From: Hirudinaria manillensis
Lineage: Eukaryota; Annelida; Clitellata; Hirudinida; Hirudinidae
Reading direction: 5' to 3'
Assembly (NCBI GenBank): GCA_034509925.1
Contig: CM067532.1
Span: 1,581,142 to 1,645,141 of the forward strand
DNA: 64,000 nucleotides
The notes under the pieces are model-generated. The model made no database searches, was not told where the DNA came from, and saw nothing but the letters and a program-made list of their open reading frames with translations. This document shows, piece by piece, positions 15,401 through 27,400 of the stretch. The translations under genes were made by a program, and so were the position numbers. Numbering within the stretch: position 1 is the first letter of the stretch; each line of letters opens with the position of its first letter.

Positions 15401-18400
15401 CTGGTTGTTGAAACTGTGGAAGAGAGATTGGATAAGATAAAATTGGATGATGGCATGAGAGGATCGAAGCTCATCAGGAAAACCTTCATCAAGCCTAAGG
15501 CAATTGAGGTTCAGAGGGATACTTCTGAAGCTGAAAAACGTGATGCAGACATCCAAGAAAAACCAGAAGATGAACTTTTATTGCTTAAGAAGTTCGTTTC
15601 AGACACATTTCCATACATTGACTTAAAACATTACCATGTCACACCTGGCCAGCCTGTCATCCTTAGAAAGAAAATCCCTAGTTCAGGCAAGCTGTCAGAA
15701 TCGTGGGAAGAGATCATCGAATTGACGCCAGGAGTGGAAACGATGAAGCGAGAAGATGTTGATATCGTTACCAAGATGAGGGAGTTCAAGGAAGATTTGC
15801 CAAATGCCAAAATGGTGACGAGATTTTTGAACAAAACAATAGTAAAGCCAAAAGAATTAACTGATCGCAAAGAAACCCCTCAGGAGATTTTAGCACAGGA
15901 ATTCCAGTCTCATAATTGGCTCTCATTTGAACTAGACAAAGAAAAGGACTCAACCAAAGAAACGAATAATAATGGATCATTGGTAATAACTCGACATTTT
16001 AAAAAATCTCCGTCAGCGGAGAAGCAAGAGGCCGACGTCTTGGAGGAAATCATAGAAATCACTCCAGAAACTGATGAAATTAATATGAATGACGTGGTGG
16101 TTGAATCATTTGAAACAAGACTCGATGATATCCAATTACATGATGGTAGACGAGGCTCAAAAGTTATTAAGAGAACTATCATAACGCCAAAGGTTATATT
16201 TGCAAAAAGAACTTCGCCCGAAAAGCAAGACAGGACGGGTGAAGAAAGACAAGCACATCTGCTTATCAGAAAATGTGTTTCAGATATCCTACCCATAGCT
16301 GACCTTGAGAAATTTGAAATTGAAGTCAAACCTGGCCAGCCAATCATACTTAGAAAGCTCACAAGCCCTGGAAAACAGTTACAGTCATTTGAAGAAGTAA
16401 TTGAATTGGCACCAGAAATAAGTAAGACGAATAAAGAGAACATTGAAATTAAAACAAAACTCAGAGAATTCCAGGAATATTTGCCAGATGGACGAGTAAT
16501 GTTGAGAGTGTTAAAGAAAATTATAATGGTACCAAAAGAAATGACTTCAGATAAACAAACACCTCAGGATGTTATATCAAAGGAGTTCCAGATAATTGAT
16601 TTTCCATCGTTTGAGCTCGACAAAAGAAAAGGTGAAACCAAAAGAACAAATAAAAAGGGAAGCTTAGAAATAATCCGGTATTTCAGGAAAACACCTAAGG
16701 CCGAGAAAGGCGAACCGGACGTCATAGAAGAAGTTGTAGAAATTGCCGAAGGAATCGACGAAGATAACGTGAATGACATTCTGATAAAATCATATGAAGC
16801 AAGACTTGATGATGTCAAATTATATGACGGGAGACGCGGCTCAACAGTGATCAAGAAAACAATAATTACACCTAGAGCTGTGGTCGAAAAACAATCCAGA
16901 CATGAAACTGAAAAACATGACATCAAAATTAAAGAAAACGCCGAAATTGTATCAAAATCATATATATCGAAAATCTTACCAAAATTGGATATTAATCAGT
17001 TCACTCAGACGACTGTCGTAAGACCCGGACAGCCGGTAGTGCTGAGAAAGAAGACATCGACGCCGGATAAACCATCCGAAACTCTCGAGGAAACGATAGA
17101 ACTCGCACCTGGAGTGGATCAAATGCAGCAAGACAACGTCGAAATAAGCACCAGCACGAGAGAATTCAAGGAATACCTGCCCGATGGACAGTGCGTGACG
17201 AGGGTTTTGAAGAAGACCATTGTCAAACCCAAGGGCCTGCCCGCAACCAAGCAGCCTCAGCAAGAGATACTGTTCAAAGAATTCCAACTTCCCGAGTTGC
17301 CATCCTTTAAGTTGGACGAGAGTAGAGGCGAATCCAAAAAATTCGCGGATGACGGAACGTTCGTGGTGACGAGGATCTTCAAGAAAGCTAAAGGAGCACA
17401 AAAGGGCGAAGCGGACGAGGTCGAAGAAGTCATTGAAACGGCACCGGGAATCGACGAAACCAACGTCGACGACGTGACCGTAGAAACGTTCGAAACGAGA
17501 TTGGATAACGTAAAACTTGACGACGGAAGGAGAGGAACGAGACTCGTTAGGAAGACGGTCGTTAGACCAAAGACTGTTGTCGTTCCTGAGCCGGCAGAGA
17601 AGTTTGTCGAGCCTCAGGTGGTCATTGAAGAGAAGAAACGCAAGGAGGTACCGGAACCGAAAGTTCAAGATAGACCTCAAGATCAGTTGGTAGCCGTAGA
17701 AAAGGTCATTGGCGAATCGCTGCCGAACGTCGATCTGACGCAGTTCACTCAGACGACCGTGGTCAGACCCGGAGAGCCGGTAGTGCTGAGAAAGAAGACA
17801 TCGACGCCGGATAAACCATCCGAAACTCTCGAGGAAACGATAGAACTCGCACCTGGAGTGGATCAAATGCAGCAAGACAACGTCGAAATAAGCACCAGCA
17901 CGAGAGAATTCAAGGAATACCTGCCCGATGGACAGTGCGTGACGAGGGTTTTGAAGAAGACCATTGTCAAACCCAAGGGCCTGCCCGCAACCAAGCAGCC
18001 TCAGCAAGAGATACTGTTCAAAGAATTCCAACTTCCCGAGTTGCCATCCTTTAAGTTGGACGAGAGTAGAGGCGAATCCAAAAAAGTGTTGGATGACGGA
18101 ACGTTCGTGGTGACGAGGATCTTCAAGAAAGCTAAAGGAGCACAAAAGGGCGAAGCGGACGAGGTCGAAGAAGTCATTGAAACGGCACCGGGAATCGACG
18201 AAACCAACGTCGACGACGTGACCGTAGAAACGTTCGAAACGAGATTGGATAACGTAAAACTTGACGACGGAAGGAGAGGATCGAGACTCGTTAGGAAGAC
18301 CGTCGTTAGACCAAAGACTGTTGTCGTTCCTGAGCCGGCAGAGAAGTTTGTCGAGCCTCAGGTGGTCATCGAAGAGAAGAAACGCAAGGAGGTACCGGAA

Positions 18401-21400
18401 CCGAAAGTTCAAGATAGACCTCAAGATCAGTTGGTAGCCGTAGAAAAGGTCATTGGCGAATCGCTGCCGAACGTCGATCTGACGCAGTTCACTCAGACGA
18501 CCGTGGTCAGACCCGGACAGCCGGTAGTGCTGAGAAAGAAGACATCGACGCCGGATAAACCATCCGAAACTCTCGAGGAAACGATAGAACTCGCACCTGG
18601 AGTGGATCAAATGCAGCAAGACAACGTCGAAATAAGCACCAGCACGAGAGAATTCAAGGAATACCTGCCCGATGGACAGTGCGTGACGAGGGTTTTGAAG
18701 AAGACCATTGTCAAACCCAAGGGCCTGCCCGCAACCAAGCAGCCTCAGCAAGAGATACTGTTCAAAGAATTCCAACTTCCCGAGTTGCCATCCTTTAAGT
18801 TGGACGAGAGTAGAGGCGAATCCAAAAAATTCGCGGATGACGGAACGTTCGTGGTGACGAGGATCTTCAAGAAAGCTAAAGGAGCACAAAAGGGCGAAGC
18901 GGACGAGGTCGAAGAAGTCATTGAAACGGCACCGGGAATCGACGAAACCAACGTCGACGACGTGACCGTAGAAACGTTCGAAACGAGATTGGATAACGTA
19001 AAACTTGACGACGGAAGGAGAGGATCGAGACTCGTTAGGAAGACCGTCGTTAGACCAAAGACTGTTGTCGTTCCTGAGCCGGCAGAGAAGTTTGTCGAGC
19101 CTCAGGTGGTCATCGAAGAGAAGAAACGCAAGGAGGTACCGGAAGCGAAAGTTCAAGATAGACCTCAAGATCAGTTGGTAGCCGTAGAAAAGGTCATTGG
19201 CGAATCGCTGCCGAACGTCGATCTGACGCAGTTCACTCAGACGACCGTGGTCAGACCCGGACAGCCGGTAGTGCTGAGAAAGAAGACATCGACGCCGGAT
19301 AAACCATCCGAAACTCTCGAGGAAACGATAGAACTCGCACCTGGAGTGGATCAAATGCAGCAAGACAACGTCGAAATAAGCACCAGCACGAGAGAATTCA
19401 AGGAATACCTGCCCGATGGACAGTGCGTGACGAGGGTTTTGAAGAAGACCATTGTCAAACCCAAGGGCCTGCCCGCAACCAAGCAGCCTCAGCAAGAGAT
19501 ACTGTTCAAAGAATTCCAACTTCCCGAGTTGCCATCCTTTAAGTTGGACGAGAGTAGAGGCGAATCCAAAAAAGTGTTGGATGACGGAACGTTCGTGGTG
19601 ACGAGGATCTTCAAGAAAGCTAAAGGAGCACAAAAGGGCGAAGCGGACGAGGTCGAAGAAGTCATTGAAACGGCACCGGGAATCGACGAAACCAACGTCG
19701 ACGACGTGACCGTAGAAACGTTCGAAACGAGATTGGATAACGTAAAACTTGACGACGGAAGGAGAGGATCGAGACTCGTTAGGAAGACGGTCGTTAGACC
19801 AAAGACTGTCGTCGTTCCTGAGCCGGCAGAGAAGTTTGTCGAGCCTCAGGTGGTCATCGAAGAGAAGAAACGCAAGGAGGTACCGGAACCGAAAGTTCAA
19901 GATAGACCTCAAGATCAGTTGGTAGCCGTAGAAAAGGTCATTGGCGAATCGCTGCCGAACGTCGATCTGACGCAGTTCACTCAGACGACCGTGGTCAGAC
20001 CCGGAGAGCCGGTAGTGCTGAGAAAGAAGACATCGACGCCGGATAAACCATCCGAAACTCTCGAGGAAACGATAGAACTCGCACCTGGAGTGGATCAAAT
20101 GCAGCAAGACAACGTCGAAATAAGCACCAGCACGAGAGAATTCAAGGAATACCTGCCCGATGGACAGTGCGTGACGAGGGTTTTGAAGAAGACCATTGTC
20201 AAACCCAAGGGCCTGCCCGCAACCAAGCAGCCTCAGCAAGAGATACTGTTCAAAGAATTCCAACTTCCCGAGTTGCCATCCTTTAAGTTGGACGAGAGTA
20301 GAGGCGAATCCAAAAAAATTCGCGGATGACGGAACGTTCGTGGTGACGAGGATCTTCAAGAAAGCTAAAGGAGCACAAAAGGGCGAAGCGGACGAGGTCG
20401 AAGAAGTCATTGAAACGGCACCGGGAATCGACGAAACCAACGTCGACGACGTGACCGTAGAAACGTTCGAAACGAGATTGGATAACGTAAAACTTGACGA
20501 CGGAAGGAGAGGATCGAGACTCGTTAGGAAGACCGTCGTTAGACCAAAGACTGTTGTCGTTCCTGAGCCGGCAGAGAAGTTTGTCGAGCCTCAGGTGGTC
20601 ATCGAAGAGAAGAAACGCAAGGAGGTACCGGAAGCGAAAGTTCAAGATAGACCTCAAGATCAGTTGGTAGCCGTAGAAAAGGTCATTGGCGACTCGCTGC
20701 CGAACGTCGATCTGACGCAGTTCACTCAGACGACCGTGGTCAGACCCGGAGAGCCGGTAGTGCTGAGAAAGAAGACATCGACGCCGGATAAACCATCCGA
20801 AACTCTCGAGGAAACGATAGAACTCGCACCTGGAGTGGATCAAATGCAGCAAGACAACGTCGAAATAAGCACCAGCACGAGAGAATTCAAGGAATACCTG
20901 CCCGATGGACAGTGCGTGACGAGGGTTTTGAAGAAGACCATTGTCAAACCCAAGGGCCTGCCCGCAACCAAGCAGCCTCAGCAAGAGATACTGTTCAAAG
21001 AATTCCAACTTCCCGAGTTGCCATCCTTTAAGTTGGACGAGAGTAGAGGCGAATCCAAAAAATTCGCGGATGACGGAACGTTCGTGGTGACGAGGATCTT
21101 CAAGAAAGCTAAAGGAGCACAAAAGGGCGAAGCGGACGAGGTCGAAGAAGTCATTGAAACGGCACCGGGAATCGACGAAACCAACGTCGACGACGTGACC
21201 GTAGAAACGTTCGAAACGAGATTGGATAACGTAAAACTTGACGACGGAAGGAGAGGATCGAGACTCGTTAGGAAGACCGTCGTTAGACCAAAGACTGTTG
21301 TCGTTCCTGAGCCGGCAGAGAAGTTTGTCGAGCCTCAGGTGGTCATCGAAGAGAAGAAACGCAAGGAGGTACCGGAAGCGAAAGTTCAAGATAGACCTCA

Positions 21401-24400
21401 AGATCAGTTGGTAGCCGTAGAAAAGGTCATTGGCGAATCGCTGCCGAACGTCGATCTGACGCAGTTCACTCAGACGACCGTGGTCAGACCCGGACAGCCG
21501 GTAGTGCTGAGAAAGAAGACATCGACGCCGGATAAACCATCCGAAACTCTCGAGGAAACGATAGAACTCGCACCTGGAGTGGATCAAATGCAGCAAGACA
21601 ACGTCGAAATAAGCACCAGCACGAGAGAATTCAAGGAATACCTGCCCGATGGACAGTGCGTGACGAGGGTTTTGAAGAAGACCATTGTCAAACCCAAGGG
21701 CCTGCCCGCAACCAAGCAGCCTCAGCAAGAGATACTGTTCAAAGAATTCCAACTTCCCGAGTTGCCATCCTTTAAGTTGGACGAGAGTAGAGGCGAATCC
21801 AAAAAAGTGTTGGATGACGGAACGTTCGTGGTGACGAGGATCTTCAAGAAAGCTAAAGGAGCACAAAAGGGCGAAGCGGACGAGGTCGAAGAAGTCATTG
21901 AAACGGCACCGGGAATCGACGAAACCAACGTCGACGACGTGACCGTAGAAACGTTCGAAACGAGATTGGATAACGTAAAACTTGACGACGGAAGGAGAGG
22001 ATCGAGACTCGTTAGGAAGACCGTCGTTAGACCAAAGACTGTCGTCGTTCCTGAGCCGTCAGAGAAGTTTGTCGAGCCTCAGGTGGTCATCGAAGAGAAG
22101 AAACGCAAGGAGGTACCGGAACCGAAAGTTCAAGATAGACCTCAAGATCAGTTGGTAGCCGTAGAAAAGGTCATTGGCGACTCGCTGCCGAACGTCGATC
22201 TGACGCAGTTCACTCAGACGACCGTGGTCAGACCCGGAGAGCCGGTAGTGCTGAGAAAGAAGACATCGACGCCGGATAAACCATCCGAAACTCTCGAGGA
22301 AACGATAGAACTCGCACCTGGAGTGGATCAAATGCAGCAAGACAACGTCGAAATAAGCACCAGCACGAGAGAATTCAAGGAATACCTGCCCGATGGACAG
22401 TGCGTGACGAGGGTTTTGAAGAAGACCATTGTCAAACCCAAGGGCCTGCCCGCAACCAAGCAGCCTCAGCAAGAGATACTGTTCAAAGAATTCCAACTTC
22501 CCGAGTTGCCATCCTTTAAGTTGGACGAGAGTAGAGGCGAATCCAAAAAAGTGTTGGATGACGGAACGTTCGTGGTGACGAGGATCTTCAAGAAAGCTAA
22601 AGGAGCACAAAAGGGCGAAGCGGACGAGGTCGAAGAAGTCATTGAAACAGCACCGGGAATCGACGAAACCAACTTCGACGACGTGACCGTAGAAACGTTC
22701 GAAACGAGATTGGATAACGTAAAACTTGACGACGGAAGGAGAGGATCGAGACTCGTTAGGAAGACGGTCGTTAGACCAAAGACTGTCGTCGTTCCTGAGC
22801 CGGCAGAGAAGTTTGTCGAGCCTCAGGTGGTCATCGAAGAGAAGAAACGCAAGGAGGTACCGGAACCGAAAGTTCAAGATAGACCTCAAGATCAGTTGGT
22901 AGCCGTAGAAAAGGTCATTGGCGACTCGCTGCCGAACGTCGATCTGACGCAGTTCACTCAGACGACCGTGGTCAGACCCGGAGAGCCGGTAGTGCTGAGA
23001 AAGAAGACATCGACGCCGGATAAACCATCCGAAACTCTCGAGGAAACGATAGAACTCGCACCTGGAGTGGATCAAATGCAGCAAGACAACGTCGAAATAA
23101 GCACCAGCACGAGAGAATTCAAGGAATACCTGCCCGATGGACAGTGCGTGACGAGGGTTTTGAAGAAGACCATTGTCAAACCCAAGGGCCTGCCCGCAAC
23201 CAAGCAGCCTCAGCAAGAGATACTGTTCAAAGAATTCCAACTTCCCGAGTTGCCATCCTTTAAGTTGGACGAGAGTAGAGGCGAATCCAAAAAAGTGTTG
23301 GATGACGGAACGTTCGTGGTGACGAGGATCTTCAAGAAAGCTAAAGGAGCACAAAAGGGCGAAGCGGACGAGGTCGAAGAAGTCATTGAAACAGCACCGG
23401 GAATCGACGAAACCAACTTCGACGACGTGACCGTAGAAACGTTCGAAACGAGATTGGATAACGTAAAACTTGACGACGGAAGGAGAGGATCGAGACTCGT
23501 TAGGAAGACGGTCGTTAGACCAAAGACTGTCGTCGTTCCTGAGCCGGCAGAGAAGTTTGTCGAGCCTCAGGTGGTCATCGAAGAGAAGAAACGCAAGGAG
23601 GTACCGGAACCGAAAGTTCAAGATAGACCTCAAGATCAGTTGGTAGCCGTAGAAAAGGTCATTGGCGACTCGCTGCCGAACGTCGATCTGACGCAGTTCA
23701 CTCAGACGACCGTGGTCAGACCCGGAGAGCCGGTAGTGCTGAGAAAGAAGACATCGACGCCGGATAAACCATCCGAAACTCTCGAGGAAACGATAGAACT
23801 CGCACCTGGAGTGGATCAAATGCAGCAAGACAACGTCGAAATAAGCACCAGCACGAGAGAATTCAAGGAATACCTGCCCGATGGACAGTGCGTGACGAGG
23901 GTTTTGAAGAAGACCATTGTCAAACCCAAGGGCCTGCCCGCAACCAAGCAGCCTCAGCAAGAGATACTGTTCAAAGAATTCCAACTTCCCGAGTTGCCAT
24001 CCTTTAAGTTGGACGAGAGTAGAGGCGAATCCAAAAAAGTGTTGGATGACGGAACGTTCGTGGTGACGAGGATCTTCAAGAAAGCTAAAGGAGCACAAAA
24101 GGGCGAAGCGGACGAGGTCGAAGAAGTCATTGAAACAGCACCGGGAATCGACGAAACCAACTTCGACGACGTGACCGTAGAAACGTTCGAAACGAGATTG
24201 GATAACGTAAAACTTGACGACGGAAGGAGAGGATCGAGACTCGTTAGGAAGACGGTCGTTAGACCAAAGACTGTCGTCGTTCCTGAGCCGGCAGAGAAGT
24301 TTGTCGAGCCTCAGGTGGTCATCGAAGAGAAGAAACGCAAGGAGGTACCGGAACCGAAAGTTCAAGATAGACCTCAAGATCAGTTGGTAGCCGTAGAAAA

Positions 24401-27400
24401 GGTCATTGGCGACTCGCTGCCGAACGTCGATCTGACGCAGTTCACTCAGACGACCGTGGTCAGACCCGGAGAGCCGGTAGTGCTGAGAAAGAAGACATCG
24501 ACGCCGGATAAACCATCCGAAACTCTCGAGGAAACGATAGAACTCGCACCTGGAGTGGATCAAATGCAGCAAGACAACGTCGAAATAAGCACCAGCACGA
24601 GAGAATTCAAGGAATACCTGCCCGATGGACAGTGCGTGACGAGGGTTTTGAAGAAGACCATTGTCAAACCCAAGGGCCTGCCCGCAACCAAGCAGCCTCA
24701 GCAAGAGATACTGTTCAAAGAATTCCAACTTCCCGAGTTGCCATCCTTTAAGTTGGACGAGAGTAGAGGCGAATCCAAAAAATTCGCGGATGACGGAACG
24801 TTCGTGGTGACGAGGATCTTCAAGAAAGCTAAAGGAGCACAAAAGGGCGAAGCGGACGAGGTCGAAGAAGTCATTGAAACGGCACCGGGAATCGACGAAA
24901 CCAACGTCGACGACGTGACCGTAGAAACGTTCGAAACGAGATTGGATAACGTAAAACTTGACGACGGAAGGAGAGGATCGAGACTCGTTAGGAAGACGGT
25001 CGTTAGACCAAAGACTGTCGTCGTTCCTGAGCCGGCAGAGAAGTTTGTCGAGCCTCAGGTGGTCATCGAAGAGAAGAAACGCAAGGAGGTACCGGAACCG
25101 AAAGTTCAAGATAGACCTCAAGATCAGTTGGTAGCCGTAGAAAAGGTCATTGGCGACTCGCTGCCGAACGTCGATCTGACGCAGTTCACTCAGACGACCG
25201 TGGTCAGACCCGGACAGCCGGTAGTGCTGAGAAAGAAGACATCGACGCCGGATAAACCATCCGAAACTCTCGAGGAAACGATAGAACTCGCACCTGGAGT
25301 GGATCAAATGCAGCAAGACAACGTCGAAATAAGCACCAGCACGAGAGAATTCAAGGAATACCTGCCCGATGGACAGTGCGTGACGAGGGTTTTGAAGAAG
25401 ACCATTGTCAAACCCAAGGGCCTGCCCGCAACCAAGCAGCCTCAGCAAGAGATACTGTTCAAAGAATTCCAACTTCCCGAGTTGCCATCCTTTAAGTTGG
25501 ACGAGAGTAGAGGCGAATCCAAAAAATTCGCGGATGACGGAACGTTCGTGGTGACGAGGATCTTCAAGAAAGCTAAAGGAGCACAAAAGGGCGAAGCGGA
25601 CGAGGTCGAAGAAGTCATTGAAACGGCACCGGGAATCGACGAAACCAACGTCGACGACGTGACCGTAGAAACGTTCGAAACGAGATTGGATAACGTAAAA
25701 CTTGACGACGGAAGGAGAGGATCGAGACTCGTTAGGAAGACGGTCGTTAGACCAAAGACTGTTGTCGTTCCTGAGCCGGCAGAGAAGTTTGTCGAGCCTC
25801 AGGTGGTCATTGAAGAGAAGAAACGCAAGGAGGTACCTGAACCGAAAGTTCAAGATAGACCTCGAGATCAGTTGGTGGCCGTAGAAAAGGTCATTGCGGA
25901 TTCGCGACCATATGTAAAACCAGATCCAGAAAAGTTTGTTGAGCCTCAGTTTGTGGTTATTGAAGGGATTAAAGATATGCTTTTTGATGAAAAGAAATTT
26001 GATTCCAAAGAGATACTGACCAAAGAGTTTGTCTCTACTCCTGAGAAAGATGCGGAATCTCTGGAGGTGGTAGGACCACGAGATCAAGAACTCGCTGTAG
26101 AAAAGGTCATCCCAGAGCCATCAATGAAATTTGTTGATCAGGTGCCATTCAAAGAGACTGAGAAGATGCTTCTAGAAGATAAGAAATTTGATTCCAAGGT
26201 GATAATTGATACAAGACAAAAGGGTCCAGGAGAAACAGGTTTTCTTCCTCAGACCCAAAGGTCACGTGAAGTTATTGTTATGACCCATGAGCATTTGAAC
26301 ATTGATGGAAACATTCTGATGGCTCCTCGTGCAAAAGATTTCCCGAATATCGAATCCTTTCTGGCCTCACTCTCTTCTGATCCTTCTGGTTTCCCATTTC
26401 CTGCAGAATCTTCAAGGACTGACACTCCATATGTTCATCTTGTTCCAAGTTGGTTTGAAGTTTTTTTCTGACTTGTTGCTTAATTGGTTGTTTTTGTTTA
26501 TTGTGTTTATATGTGATTTGGTATATTTGCAAATATGCTGTTAAATCAATAGTTGTTTAATATACTTTATTTCCAGGCTTTTTGCTATGACTTTTTCTTT
26601 TTATATATTATTTATATGTGTTTTTATATATTATTTTTGTTATTTTTAGGCCATTTGAGATATGCCTATGAATTTCCCTTGCCTGAGACACCACAAATCG
26701 AAAATTTTAAAGAAAGTGTTGGTGGTTCAAAGGCTTTTCGAGCAACAATTGATGTTAGAAATTATGATGAAAATTTTAAGTTTGAAGGTGAAACAATCAC
26801 AATTGAGTCTTCCAAAGTAATTTCTGATCACTCATCCCAAGATGACGCAGACTTTTATGATTCTCGAGTCGATATTTGTCATGTCCATTATAGTGAAACC
26901 ATCGACTCTTCTGAAGGCAGCAGTGCTCATACAGAGTTTTCCGAGCTCGACCATCAATATTCAACTGCTGTTACAATCTCTGAGGCAGGAATAAGTACCA
27001 TAGAATACCAAGAATCTCACAAGGATGACTTGATCAAAGATGCTCCCAAACCCCAGTATTATGAAGAGTTTAAGTTAGATCCATCTTCAGCTGACAGTGC
27101 TCAACAGACCACTTCAGTGGTGGTTACTGAGACCAAAATTGGTACTGAGGAGCACCATGCACCTTCAGATGATTTATCAAGCAGTATCATTTCTAAACAG
27201 AAAGAGTCTGATGAACGACAGTCTTCCACCCCTTCAACTGTAATTAGCCAGGATTATTCAATACATGGAGAATATGAGGAATCACAGCAGTTTGAGACTG
27301 CTGGATTAGGTACTAAAGAGTATCAAGTACCTTTTGAGAATGTTTCCACAATAATTGAACAGGAAGTCAAACACAAGGAGCTGCCAGAACCGAAAGTTCA

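Noticed and set aside
20312-20329. Programmed ribosomal frameshift at the A7 run
   Set aside because: No sister unit has the extra base, no pseudoknot or stop arrangement is visible, and an assembly or mutation error is simpler.
16938-25893. CRISPR-like or satellite array
   Set aside because: The units are 744 bp, directly abutting, coding and in phase with conserved ankyrin exons; there are no spacers.
16976-26087. Very long minus-strand open frames (over 1,100 and 1,300 codons) through the ankyrin array
   Set aside because: They are antisense shadows: a stop-free 744-bp unit repeated in phase keeps the opposite frame open as well. Protein homology, splice phases and the diverged flanking units all support the plus strand.
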